Shown: positions 33,770 to 42,200 of the stretch, piece by piece
Numbering within the stretch: position 1 is the stretch's first letter
How the letters are laid out: every line of letters starts with the position of its first letter
From: Candidatus Thorarchaeota archaeon
GTDB taxonomy: Archaea; Asgardarchaeota; Thorarchaeia; Thorarchaeales; Thorarchaeaceae
DNA length: 50,879 nt
NCBI GenBank assembly: GCA_016839605.1
Contig: JAEOTX010000051.1
Span: 1-50,879 of the forward strand
Reading direction: 5' to 3'
Translations under genes and position numbers: made by a program
Notes under the pieces: model-generated
Told to the model about the DNA's origin: nothing
The model's input: only the letters and a program-made list of their open reading frames with translations
Databases searched by the model: none

Positions 33770-34807
33770 GTGTGGTCTTTGATTGATGAAACATTTGAGG
33801 CTATTCAAAACTTGTCTTGGTCTTGCCCCGACTGTTCGGGTCTGGTAACGACCAACCAGGGCTATATAGTATGTGTAGAATGTGGCTTGGTGATTTCTAG
33901 AGAATACGTATCGCCCACCTATCAAATGGGCGAGAAAGTATCTGAAAATGCTCCTGATGCAAGCGTATACGTTTCTCTTGGTAATCGTATGCATATTGTT
34001 GATGGATTGGGAAGCTATATTGGTTTCCACAAGGATAGATATTTCCAAGATGCACAAGGTCAGACTCTCACAGCACGATCTCAAAAGAAGTTCAAGCGGC
34101 TTAAAATGATATACAGTACGCGAATACGGATTGGCAGAAATGAAGCAAAGTACAGAGCTCTCAGAACGCTCAACCATGTTTCAAAACTGCTTATGTTAAA
34201 CGAACAGGTCCGTGATCGTACTGCCTATCTCTACAAGAAAATATCCTCTGAATCTTCAGAGAAGATTAACAACAATATCCTGCTTATTGCCGTATGCCTT
34301 CTAATGGCTGTGAGAGAGTTCAAGGATGGAGCGCCAATAACCTTGGATGAGATAGCTAATACATTCGAGAAGTGCGGTCATCGTGTGAACGTCAGGGCGA
34401 TTGTAAGAGAAGCTCTGAGACTCAAGTCACTAACAGGTGTTGCTCCTGAAATTCGTCGTCCAGATGACTATGTACCAAGAGTCTTGTCTATGTTGATGAA
34501 CAGTGATAAGGTGCTCAAAAAGGTGATAGCTCGTGGATGGGAACCAAAGAAGTATGAGAATGCGCTCAGAGACAAGATCTTTGAAGTTTTAGAGATGATA
34601 CCAGCATCTAAGAGAGGAGGACGAAATCCCTTCATATTCACTGTTTCTGCGGCGTATGCAAGTGATCGTCTAGTTGCAGATGAGCATGGAAAAAGGTCCG
34701 TGCTTACTCAGAAGCTCACTTCAGAGGCCACTGAAGTAGCTGAGTACAGCATTCGTGATCACTTTGGAATGATGAAGAAAGTGATTGCATCAGCTTCTCT
34801 AGCTTAG
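33770..34807 (+). CDS. Divergent TFIIB-like (TFB) transcription factor
   Basis: A 345-residue TFB homologue. The N-terminal zinc ribbon is CPDC...CVEC at residues about 19-39. The B-reader/linker region follows (GSYIGFHKDRYFQDAQGQTL). The first cyclin-like repeat is recognisable (RALRTLNHVSKLLMLNEQVR, LIAVCLLMAVREF); the second (FEVLEMIPASKRGGRNPFIF, SEATEVAEYSIRDHFG) is more divergent than in a housekeeping TFB. GTG 33770 is the only start upstream of the zinc ribbon, without a clear ribosome binding site. The pilus-type ATPase gene follows after 56 bases, so this may be a dedicated TFB paralogue for that locus. Confidence 0.85.
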   Translation: MWSLIDETFEAIQNLSWSCPDCSGLVTTNQGYIVCVECGLVISREYVSPTYQMGEKVSENAPDASVYVSLGNRMHIVDGLGSYIGFHKDRYFQDAQGQTLTARSQKKFKRLKMIYSTRIRIGRNEAKYRALRTLNHVSKLLMLNEQVRDRTAYLYKKISSESSEKINNNILLIAVCLLMAVREFKDGAPITLDEIANTFEKCGHRVNVRAIVREALRLKSLTGVAPEIRRPDDYVPRVLSMLMNSDKVLKKVIARGWEPKKYENALRDKIFEVLEMIPASKRGGRNPFIFTVSAAYASDRLVADEHGKRSVLTQKLTSEATEVAEYSIRDHFGMMKKVIASASLA

Positions 34808-34863
34808 ACGCCTGATGTAACACATTCGGCTTGAATCATGCTCCTAAAGATGAGGTCAAGAGA

Positions 34864-36564
34864 ATGCGGGAAGATGTACTCAGAGTAATTAGATGTCCGG
34901 ACATAAGATGCAAAGAGTGTTCCGAGCTGGTTGCTCCAGATTGTTCAAAGCTCTCCTTGCTATTGGAAGAGAAAACTAAGGAGAAGGTGATTATTCTGGA
35001 AGCTTCCAGAAGTCTTCTTCATCTTGGGGGAATTTCAGGTCCTATCCCAACCAGGCCGCCTTGGAAAGGAGAAGGATGGGAATCAATTTACATCGGTAAT
35101 CGAGAAGAGTTCCCGGACAAAGATTGGTGTCCTATAGATGCTTACTTGGTTGGGCCGTATCTTTCGTTTTACTTCTCACTGACGAGTGAAAAGGAGGTTT
35201 TTCACCGGTCGTATCCATTGGTGAGGACTTCACTCGAATATGGACTGTTGCAAAAACTAAGTGAATCAATTGAGAATGAATTTCACGAACAAGCAGCAAA
35301 AAGGACTGACATCTCCGTTCGACTCAAGCAAATAGCAAACAACGTTTCCAGAGATATCCTGACATCGCTGCCTGAGATAAGCAAAACGACTCGTGAGAGA
35401 ATCTCTAGAATTGTAGCAAACAAAACAACTGTTCTGGACTCACTTCTCCCAATTCTTTTGGATGATGATGTGGAAGAGGTGTATATGGACCGTCCAAGGA
35501 AGCCTATCTATTTTGACCATTGTAGGTTAGGAAGATGCATTTCTAAATACGAGCTTCATCAGGATGATGTGCCGCGTTTTGCAACACTCCTACGAGCAGA
35601 GAGTAACCTCCATCTTGATAGAAGAAACCCATCTCTCAAAACCGATCTGAATCTGTTAGATATGAATCTGCGAGTTTCTGCAAGCCTGCCACCACTTAGT
35701 CCTGATGGTCTACACCTAGAAATTCGAAGGGCAAGAAGAAGACCATTCACCATACTGGACTTGATACGTAATGGTACACTACCGACCGAGGCAGCAGCAG
35801 CACTTCTCCTTGCACTGGGCTGCAGGTTTAATATAACCATAACTGGAGGGCCTGGAACCGGCAAGACTACTCTATTGAATGCACTTGACTTGGATAGTCC
35901 GAAAGTGTGGAGGAAGATCTATATCGAAGATGCAATGGAAAGTAGAAATCTTGAGAATCATCACCAAGTTCGCTTCAAGGTCGATCCGGTTGATGAGATA
36001 GATGGACATTTTGACAAATCCATAGAGATCGTCAAAACTCTCCATAGGTCTCCAGACTATGTCATACTTGGTGAGATTCAAACTGCAGAACACAGTCAAG
36101 CACTCTTTCAAGCTATTGCCGCTGGTCTTCGTGCAATGCAGACCTGTCATAGTTATTCCGCAGCTAGTCTTATGTCCCGTTGGACTACAGGACATGCTAT
36201 CGAAAAATCAAGTTTAGCCATGATGGATTTGATTGTGACAATGGTACGTCCAGTGCCTGGAGAGTCGATTAGACGAGTCAGTGAAATTGTTGAGGTGCAA
36301 CGTGCGGTTTCAGAAGGAGTTCTCGAGTTCAATGGACTTAGTACGGTCTACAACTATCATTCATCTCAGGATTTACAATGGGTACCTGACGGAGCGTATC
36401 TTTCGTACGCACGAGAAGCTGGGCATGAAAGCCATATTCAGGCATATAACGGAATAGTTGATTCTCTAACTCGAAGTTTGCAGACCTCAGTAAATGATAC
36501 TCACAGAGATTTGGGAGAAGAGATTTGGTCGCAAACACATCCATTGTGGTCTGCAGGAGTCTGA
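34864..36564 (+). CDS. Type II/IV secretion or pilus ATPase (GspE/FlaI/TadA family)
   Basis: A secretion ATPase of about 566 residues that would power assembly of a type IV pilus-like structure. The N-terminus has a four-cysteine cluster (C-x4-C-x2-C-x7-C, residues about 11-27), probably a zinc knuckle. The CTE-type core shows RPRKPIYFDH, RRARRRPFTILDL, Walker A GGPGTGKTTLL, the Asp/Glu box YIEDAMESRN, Walker B PDYVILGEIQTAE (usually GEIRGxE; the arginine is glutamine here) and the His box MQTCHSYSA. ATG 34864 has GAGGT seven bases upstream and is preferred to TTG 34831. No FlaJ/TadC membrane partner is adjacent. A tiny one-helix protein follows. Confidence 0.9.
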   Translation: MREDVLRVIRCPDIRCKECSELVAPDCSKLSLLLEEKTKEKVIILEASRSLLHLGGISGPIPTRPPWKGEGWESIYIGNREEFPDKDWCPIDAYLVGPYLSFYFSLTSEKEVFHRSYPLVRTSLEYGLLQKLSESIENEFHEQAAKRTDISVRLKQIANNVSRDILTSLPEISKTTRERISRIVANKTTVLDSLLPILLDDDVEEVYMDRPRKPIYFDHCRLGRCISKYELHQDDVPRFATLLRAESNLHLDRRNPSLKTDLNLLDMNLRVSASLPPLSPDGLHLEIRRARRRPFTILDLIRNGTLPTEAAAALLLALGCRFNITITGGPGTGKTTLLNALDLDSPKVWRKIYIEDAMESRNLENHHQVRFKVDPVDEIDGHFDKSIEIVKTLHRSPDYVILGEIQTAEHSQALFQAIAAGLRAMQTCHSYSAASLMSRWTTGHAIEKSSLAMMDLIVTMVRPVPGESIRRVSEIVEVQRAVSEGVLEFNGLSTVYNYHSSQDLQWVPDGAYLSYAREAGHESHIQAYNGIVDSLTRSLQTSVNDTHRDLGEEIWSQTHPLWSAGV

Positions 36565-36638
36565 GTTTGTCTTGTTCGGTCTTGGTTTTGAGGGCAGTTA
36601 AAATACCATTCCATGGACAGCTAATCAGGTGGAATTCT

Positions 36639-36833
36639 ATGCATGACCCGATAAGGGATGAACAGGGCGGCCCACTGGTCGAGGAAAGTCTCTTGCTTGG
36701 CATTGCCGTGGTTACTGTATCAATAGTCATTGCTGTGATATTGCAGGCGACAGGTTGGGCGCAAGATGTAGTAGCAGGACTATTTCAAATCCTTGAAGAT
36801 AGTTGGAGTAGTTTCACAAGTCTATTTCCATAG
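36639..36833 (+). CDS. Tiny one-helix membrane protein, pilin-like
   Basis: A 64-residue protein starting at ATG 36639 with AGGTGG just upstream. It is MHDPIRDEQGG followed by PLVEESLLLGIAVVTVSI and more hydrophobic residues, then a short polar tail ending SFTSLFP. The hydrophilic leader, a Gly-Gly site and a glutamate five residues after the possible cleavage point (G10|G11) resemble type IV prepilins, although the usual basic residue at -2 is missing. It follows the secretion ATPase by about 75 bases on the same strand, which supports a role as minor pilin or membrane partner. It may also be an unrelated small membrane protein. Confidence 0.6.
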   Translation: MHDPIRDEQGGPLVEESLLLGIAVVTVSIVIAVILQATGWAQDVVAGLFQILEDSWSSFTSLFP

Positions 36834-36878
36834 CAATTTAATGCCACTAGCAGATTATGCCCCGTGATTTGGGAAAGC

Positions 36879-36887
36879 CTTATTTGT
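36879..36887 (+). promoter_or_regulatory. TATA box of tRNA-Glu
   Basis: CTTATTTGT with GGGAAAG upstream. Initiation about 25-28 bases later (near 36908) would give a 20-base 5' leader before the mature tRNA. Confidence 0.45.
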
Positions 36888-36928
36888 AATCTGGAGTGAG
36901 CACACCCGCTCCGGACTGGTATGCCTTA

Positions 36929-37035
36929 GCTCCGGTAGATGCTTCATGAAACCATGATGCAACCGTATGTAGTCCGGCCCAGCATGAGGGACTCTCGATC
37001 CCTCGACCCGGGTTCAAATCCCGGCCGGAGCACCA
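36929..37035 (+). tRNA. tRNA-Glu (CTC) with 29-base intron in the D-arm, CCA encoded
   Basis: The acceptor stem GCTCCGG pairs with CCGGAGC, with discriminator A and encoded CCA. The anticodon stem is AGGGA/TCCCT, loop CTCTCGA (anticodon CTC), and the T-arm is CCGGG-TTCAAAT-CCCGG. Removing 29 bases after position 10 gives GCTCCGGTAG-TGTAGTCCGG, the usual archaeal tRNA-Glu D-arm with stem GTGT/GCAT. Confidence 0.93.
36939..36967 (+). other. Non-canonical intron of tRNA-Glu at position 10/11
   Basis: A bulge-helix-bulge can be drawn: CGGT pairs with ACCG as the 4-bp central helix, with 3-base bulges AG^A and TA^T marking the cuts. The inner helix is TGC-T-TCATG with CATGA-T-GCA, loop AAAC. Cutting here restores a perfect tRNA-Glu. 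Confidence 0.85.
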
Positions 37036-37045
37036 GATTTCATTG

Positions 37046-39010
37046 TTATCCTACTAGACGTCTTCGCCATAGGATTGGTATGCTAACAAGAGAAACCGAT
37101 ATGCCCAGGCTAAGAGTAAGGATTGGAATTCCCACTCCTTGAGCAGCCATTGCCTCTGCTTCAGAGATGATAATGATGTGGTATCCAGTGGAAGAGTGTG
37201 TGAATGGAGCTTCCTCTGTTTCATAATAGAGATTATAGACGCCTGATGCTGCCGGAATACGTAGCCCGAATTCAACAATGCCGGACACTTGACTTAGAGC
37301 AAGGCTTCTATGACTCAGCCATTCATAGTGCATTTCAATATTACCTAGGAGAGTGCCATTTAGGGCTATGATAGATAGTTGAACTGAAATTTCTTGAAGA
37401 GCTGTTGAAACAGAATAACTAACAAGATTCACAGCCACTGGTACTATCCTACTCACAATGATTTCATATTCCAGACTTGTTGGCAGTTCGTATTCCAATA
37501 TACTACCATTATAGCTTATGACCAATTGATGTAATCCCTCCAATAATGGTAGTTCGAATGTTTCCTCTGCAATGCCGTTGTGATTTGTTGTGGAAATAGC
37601 TACTAAACGATCTCCAATATGCCATTCAATTGGTCCGTTTGGTATCTGAATTCCACTAGCGTTGAGCTGAATTTGGAATGTCGCATCTTGAGAAGGGGAG
37701 GCATAACCAAGTATGCTTTGATGGATCATGAAGAGATTTGGTTTGGACCAGACTGTCACCAAGATTGTTCCTGTCTTATTTGTTAGGAAAGGACTGTCCA
37801 GAACTGTGATTTGCATATGTCTGGGCCCAAGAAGACCATCGAAGATGATTTGAGAGGTGGCAATAGTCTGTCCGTGAGAAAATGAAATCAGATATGACTC
37901 TTGAGTGAGTTCATCGAACAATGTGATAGTGGCATTAGGGACCGGTCTCTGTAGGATATCATAGAAGACTACTTGGACTTCTGTTTCAACTCCTGCTTGA
38001 ACCAACTCTGGTAACTGCACAAGGATCACTGCAGGACTTATCACGGTTATCTCAAGTTCAAGATATGAAGCAGCATAACGGAATGTCCCTGTGTACTCTA
38101 TCTTAAGAATATGAATCCCAAGTATGTATCGTGAGTCAATATCCAGACTCAGAGTGGCTAGACCATTGCTATCGCTTACAAGCGCATCAATTGGGTTTCC
38201 ATCAAGAAACACTACAAGTGACGCATTAGAGTGGTTTTCACCCTCAGCCTGAAGTATCATCTGCATCCAGAATGAGTCATTCAATTGAACTTCAGAATTG
38301 TAAACGCCCTGAGTGTCAAGAGATGTTGTGACTTGTTGAACAATAATTGGTATTGAATTCTCAGAAGTATTCAGAAAACGGCCTAGGTCCTGCTCATAGA
38401 CTACTCTCAATGTGTTTTCGCCAATTGTACACCACGAAGCATTACAATCTATGATGAAAGTCACATAGCCACTGATATTAGATAACGCGGCTGATAGCAG
38501 AATGTTATCTCTATAGACAGCCATCGAAGCACCAGCAATGGAAACATTATGATCATCAACAATTCTGGCAGTTAGAATGATTTCATCATCTGGATGAACA
38601 GCTTGTTCGTCAATTCGGACTTCCAAATATGTATGAGAAACTACGATAACAGATAACCATTGGTATGAAGAGGCAAGAAAGAGGGAAGCATTACCTTCGA
38701 AAGTCACATTTAGTAGAGATAAGCCCAAAGGATGATTAATCGAAACGTTCCAAAGCACAGTTGCATAGCCATTGGAGTCTGTTACTGCAGACCCTATGAA
38801 AATGTCTAAGGTCTGATCATAGAAGAGAAGATGCTGGCTGATTACTGGATCTCCAAAGGTTCCGTTCTGAAGAAGCCTTGCAGTGATAGGCACTAACTCC
38901 CCACGGGCTACGATAGGGATTTCTTCAGCAGATACTACCTCTGCAGTTATACTAGATATGAAGAACAGTGCTACAAATACCATGACTAATCCTGTGCAGA
39001 CTCGCTTCAG
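37046..39010 (-). CDS. Secreted, membrane-anchored Ig-like repeat surface protein
   Basis: A protein of about 650 residues with N-terminal signal peptide (VFVALFFISSITAEVVSA, cleavage before EEIPIV), five or six Ig/bacterial-surface-like beta domains (repeated phrases such as VTDSNGYATVLWNVS, VSDSNGLATLSLDI and NHNGIAEETFELP) with N-glycosylation sites, and a C-terminal helix GIPILTLSLGISVSLVSIPI followed by RRR as stop-transfer anchor. ATG 38983 has no ribosome binding site. A CTG at 39010 has a perfect GAGGTGA six bases upstream and adds LKRVCTGLV, giving the signal peptide its basic n-region, so I suggest CTG as the true start. It is related in style to the protein at 31-33 kb. It is probably an exposed adhesin or S-layer partner, divergent from the large ATPase gene. 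Confidence 0.8.
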   Translation of the reverse strand: MKRVCTGLVMVFVALFFISSITAEVVSAEEIPIVARGELVPITARLLQNGTFGDPVISQHLLFYDQTLDIFIGSAVTDSNGYATVLWNVSINHPLGLSLLNVTFEGNASLFLASSYQWLSVIVVSHTYLEVRIDEQAVHPDDEIILTARIVDDHNVSIAGASMAVYRDNILLSAALSNISGYVTFIIDCNASWCTIGENTLRVVYEQDLGRFLNTSENSIPIIVQQVTTSLDTQGVYNSEVQLNDSFWMQMILQAEGENHSNASLVVFLDGNPIDALVSDSNGLATLSLDIDSRYILGIHILKIEYTGTFRYAASYLELEITVISPAVILVQLPELVQAGVETEVQVVFYDILQRPVPNATITLFDELTQESYLISFSHGQTIATSQIIFDGLLGPRHMQITVLDSPFLTNKTGTILVTVWSKPNLFMIHQSILGYASPSQDATFQIQLNASGIQIPNGPIEWHIGDRLVAISTTNHNGIAEETFELPLLEGLHQLVISYNGSILEYELPTSLEYEIIVSRIVPVAVNLVSYSVSTALQEISVQLSIIALNGTLLGNIEMHYEWLSHRSLALSQVSGIVEFGLRIPAASGVYNLYYETEEAPFTHSSTGYHIIIISEAEAMAAQGVGIPILTLSLGISVSLVSIPILWRRRLVG

Positions 39011-39243
39011 ATGCAGTCACCTCGTGATGTGTATTGGGATAATTCTCCGCAATGATTACACAAACAACTCATGCATAATCAGTTCTGAGTTCTCTCATGA
39101 GTCTGCATTCTTGTTTTTAACCTCCTATCGAACAGCGAGATTCCGGGGGGAGTTCATATGTAATCGTAATTCATCAAGAGTAGACTGACTGTAGAGTCAC
39201 GAAGACTTTCACAGGGCTCTGACTCCGGAAGGGTGATGACGCG

Positions 39244-42200
39244 ATGTCCAGCCATGTATTGAGCGAGGGAAGCCGATTTAAAGCACCCAGAAAAGCACAT
39301 CCGAGGTTATGGAGATGGATTGAGATTGGGTGGCTGTCCGGTATTATGGTCTTGACCATTTACTTTGTAGTGGTCTACCTACTCCCACTCTCAAGGCTAA
39401 TTGATCCTGTTTCAATTCCTTCCAAGCTGGCCATCGAAATCATAATTTCCTTATACCCAGTCTTGCTGGGCGGACTTTTAGTTCGTGGAAAGATTAGTTC
39501 TGAACAGATGCTGACAGCTGTCATAGAGGATGACTTGGTTTCAGTACATGTAGGAGATTATGTGATAGCGACATGCTGTCTTGATATCATCTCCGCTCCC
39601 GGATCGGTGCTTGTTACGAGAAATGATCGGCCAGAATATGCAACTGCATTCCTTCTTGCTCTTCGTGCAGGAATGGATAACAAAGTCAGCATGGCATATG
39701 AGGTCGGGGTCTGGGAAGGTGAGGTGTTTCTTCGAATTTTCATAACTGGATCAGGCAAGAGTATGCAGGAGGTTGAGAACACTCTTAGACGTGAAGCAAC
39801 CCGAACTGAGGCCATTTTGCTCTCCTCTCTCAATAATGTAGAACTCCAACAGCTTAGAGGGGATGACCTGAGTGAGGCGGTTTCTGGAATATTGTCACTG
39901 GACCTAGAGAGTGGTTCAGAACTAGTACCTGAAAAAATGCATACAGCGTTGTTATTGATTACTGGAGAGCCACGTGTTTCACCCAGTCTAGAAAGCTCTC
40001 AAATCGGGACTTTCATCTCCACTTCGCTTCGCCAAGGGTACAATGTAAGCTTCACATGCGTTTTTTCAAAGGCTAAGCCTGGACGTGAACAAAGAAAGCT
40101 GGAAGGACATTGGAAGACAATACGGGAGAAAGAGAAGAGAAATGAAGACTCCTTAGCAGACCACTCAGAAAAGAAGAAGCTATTACGTAGTTATGAGGAA
40201 ATACAGGGAAATGCAGGCTGGTTTGATTCTTCGGTTTCCCTTGCGATAAGAGCAGACACTCCCGATCAGCTATCAAGCACTCAAGAGGGTGTGGCTGGTG
40301 TTGTTCAATCAATATGGGGAGGAGAGGACGCACTCAAACTGAAACAGAAAAGCATCGGAAAAAGGGCTGTTTACAAGCTCCTTCTTAGACGACATATCGC
40401 ATCGCAGAGAATTCATGTCAGTAGATTGGCTGCCTTCTTGAATACTCCAGTTCAACAGTTACCGGTTATCACTGCATCTCCGGTTCCTGGCTTTTCCATC
40501 CCCTCGAAAGAATTTGTGAATAATGAGCTCATCATCGGAAAAGCTGTATTTGGAGGGCGCCGTCTAAATGATGTCGGTCTCAGACCCGAGTGGCTTCGAG
40601 AACATGTTGCGGTGATGGGTGCAACCGGCACAGGCAAGACTACTCTTGTTAAACACCTAATTGCAGAACTCAGTACGAAATCGAGTGTTCCATGGTGGAT
40701 ATTTGATATAAAGGGATCAGAATATCACGAATTAGTGGATTTATGTGACAATGACGTTCTTGTGTTGAAACCTGGGACAGACCCATCATTCGTGATTGAC
40801 TTTATGGACCCAGAGGTTGATTCTGGTGAAAGGCATGCCCACACGACCTTTGCAATCTTGAAAGAGCTGCTGAAAGAAAGAGGTGTGTCTTCAGAGCTAT
40901 CGCCTGCTATGGAGAAGCTTCTCCGTGAGGCAGTCCTTGAAATTGCACGTTCTTCAGATAACGGTAACTCAATTCAAGCACTTACTCAAGCAGTATCCGA
41001 GCTTGCAGAGAAAGACCGTACTGGTACCATGACCAGAGATGCACTCCTCAATCGATTGGAGATACTGTCACGCGAACCGCTTGGGAGTATTCTAAGTGGC
41101 GGTCGAAAAGCCCTTAGGATTTCAGATCTCATAGACAGACGAGTGATTCTTGATTTACAGCATGTCGCAAGAACTGGGGGCATGGAAGCAGCTCGCTTAC
41201 TCTATAATCTCATTGCCAAACGCATCTTTGATTGTGCACTGCATCGAGGCATAAGGCCTGGACTTCATCATCTAGTGATACTCGAAGAGGCTAGTAATCT
41301 TGTACCTGAAAGCTATACCAGACATACAGCTGCGGATGTGACAACGGGTGAATCTATGGTGATGCTCCAACGGGCTACCGGACAAGGAGTTATCATTATC
41401 TCAACTCGACCGAATGTGTCTTCAAACATTTTGGCAAATACAGCTACGAAAATCACTTTCCGTCTCCCCTATGACAGTCCCATCGGTGCAAGATTCATGT
41501 CACTAGATGAAGAACAGGAACGATATCTGAAGACACTGAAACGTGGAAGAGCATTGATTGTTTTGCCCGGAAGCGAGCCGTTCGAGATCGCTACACGACC
41601 ATTTGAAATGGCATCCGTTTTGAAGAAACCCATTGAGTCTTTGACGGATGATGAAACCAGAATTGAAGTCGAATCTGATGATGGCAGGGAATCCTCTCTC
41701 GAATATGATATGGAAGCTCAATCAAGACATGTTAGTGCTTCCAAGTCAATAGGAGCGGTCTATGACAGATTAGGAGAGCTAGGATCACATGTTGTGGCGT
41801 TTCTTGCCGCTCGGAGTATGGGAACTCAAGCAGAAATCCAAGGTATTTTGGCATCAATAGATCCTAGGATAGAGGATGATGACATAAGTGAGGTCATTCG
41901 TGATTTGGTATCCTTAGGAACAATTGAGAGAGAGGGATTATCGCTTGTGCCAGGTGACTTCATATTCACTCTGCCGGGCAAAGGACTTGATGCAGTGAGA
42001 ACAGCAATAACTGACTACATCATTGAAAAGCTCGGACTGCTTGATACTACGTGGGAACGGAATTCGGATGAAGGACCGGATATCATTCTTGATGATAGAG
42101 CCATTCTAATAATCCCTCAGCATCTCAAAGCGTCATCAATGAAAACAACTCTTTCCAAGATTCGGAATTATATGAACAATTTGGGGAATAATGTCATAGA

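Noticed and set aside
33755-34177. 140-codon frame opposite the TFIIB-like gene
   Set aside because: Lies inside the TFIIB-like gene, whose zinc ribbon and cyclin repeat are clear.
36525-36638. N-terminal extension of the 64-residue membrane protein
   Set aside because: It overlaps the end of the ATPase gene and the ATG at 36639 has a good ribosome binding site.
37046-39010. Surface proteins as defence or toxin genes
   Set aside because: Signal peptide, Ig-like repeats, glycosylation sites and a terminal anchor fit surface structures; no toxin or nuclease motif is present.
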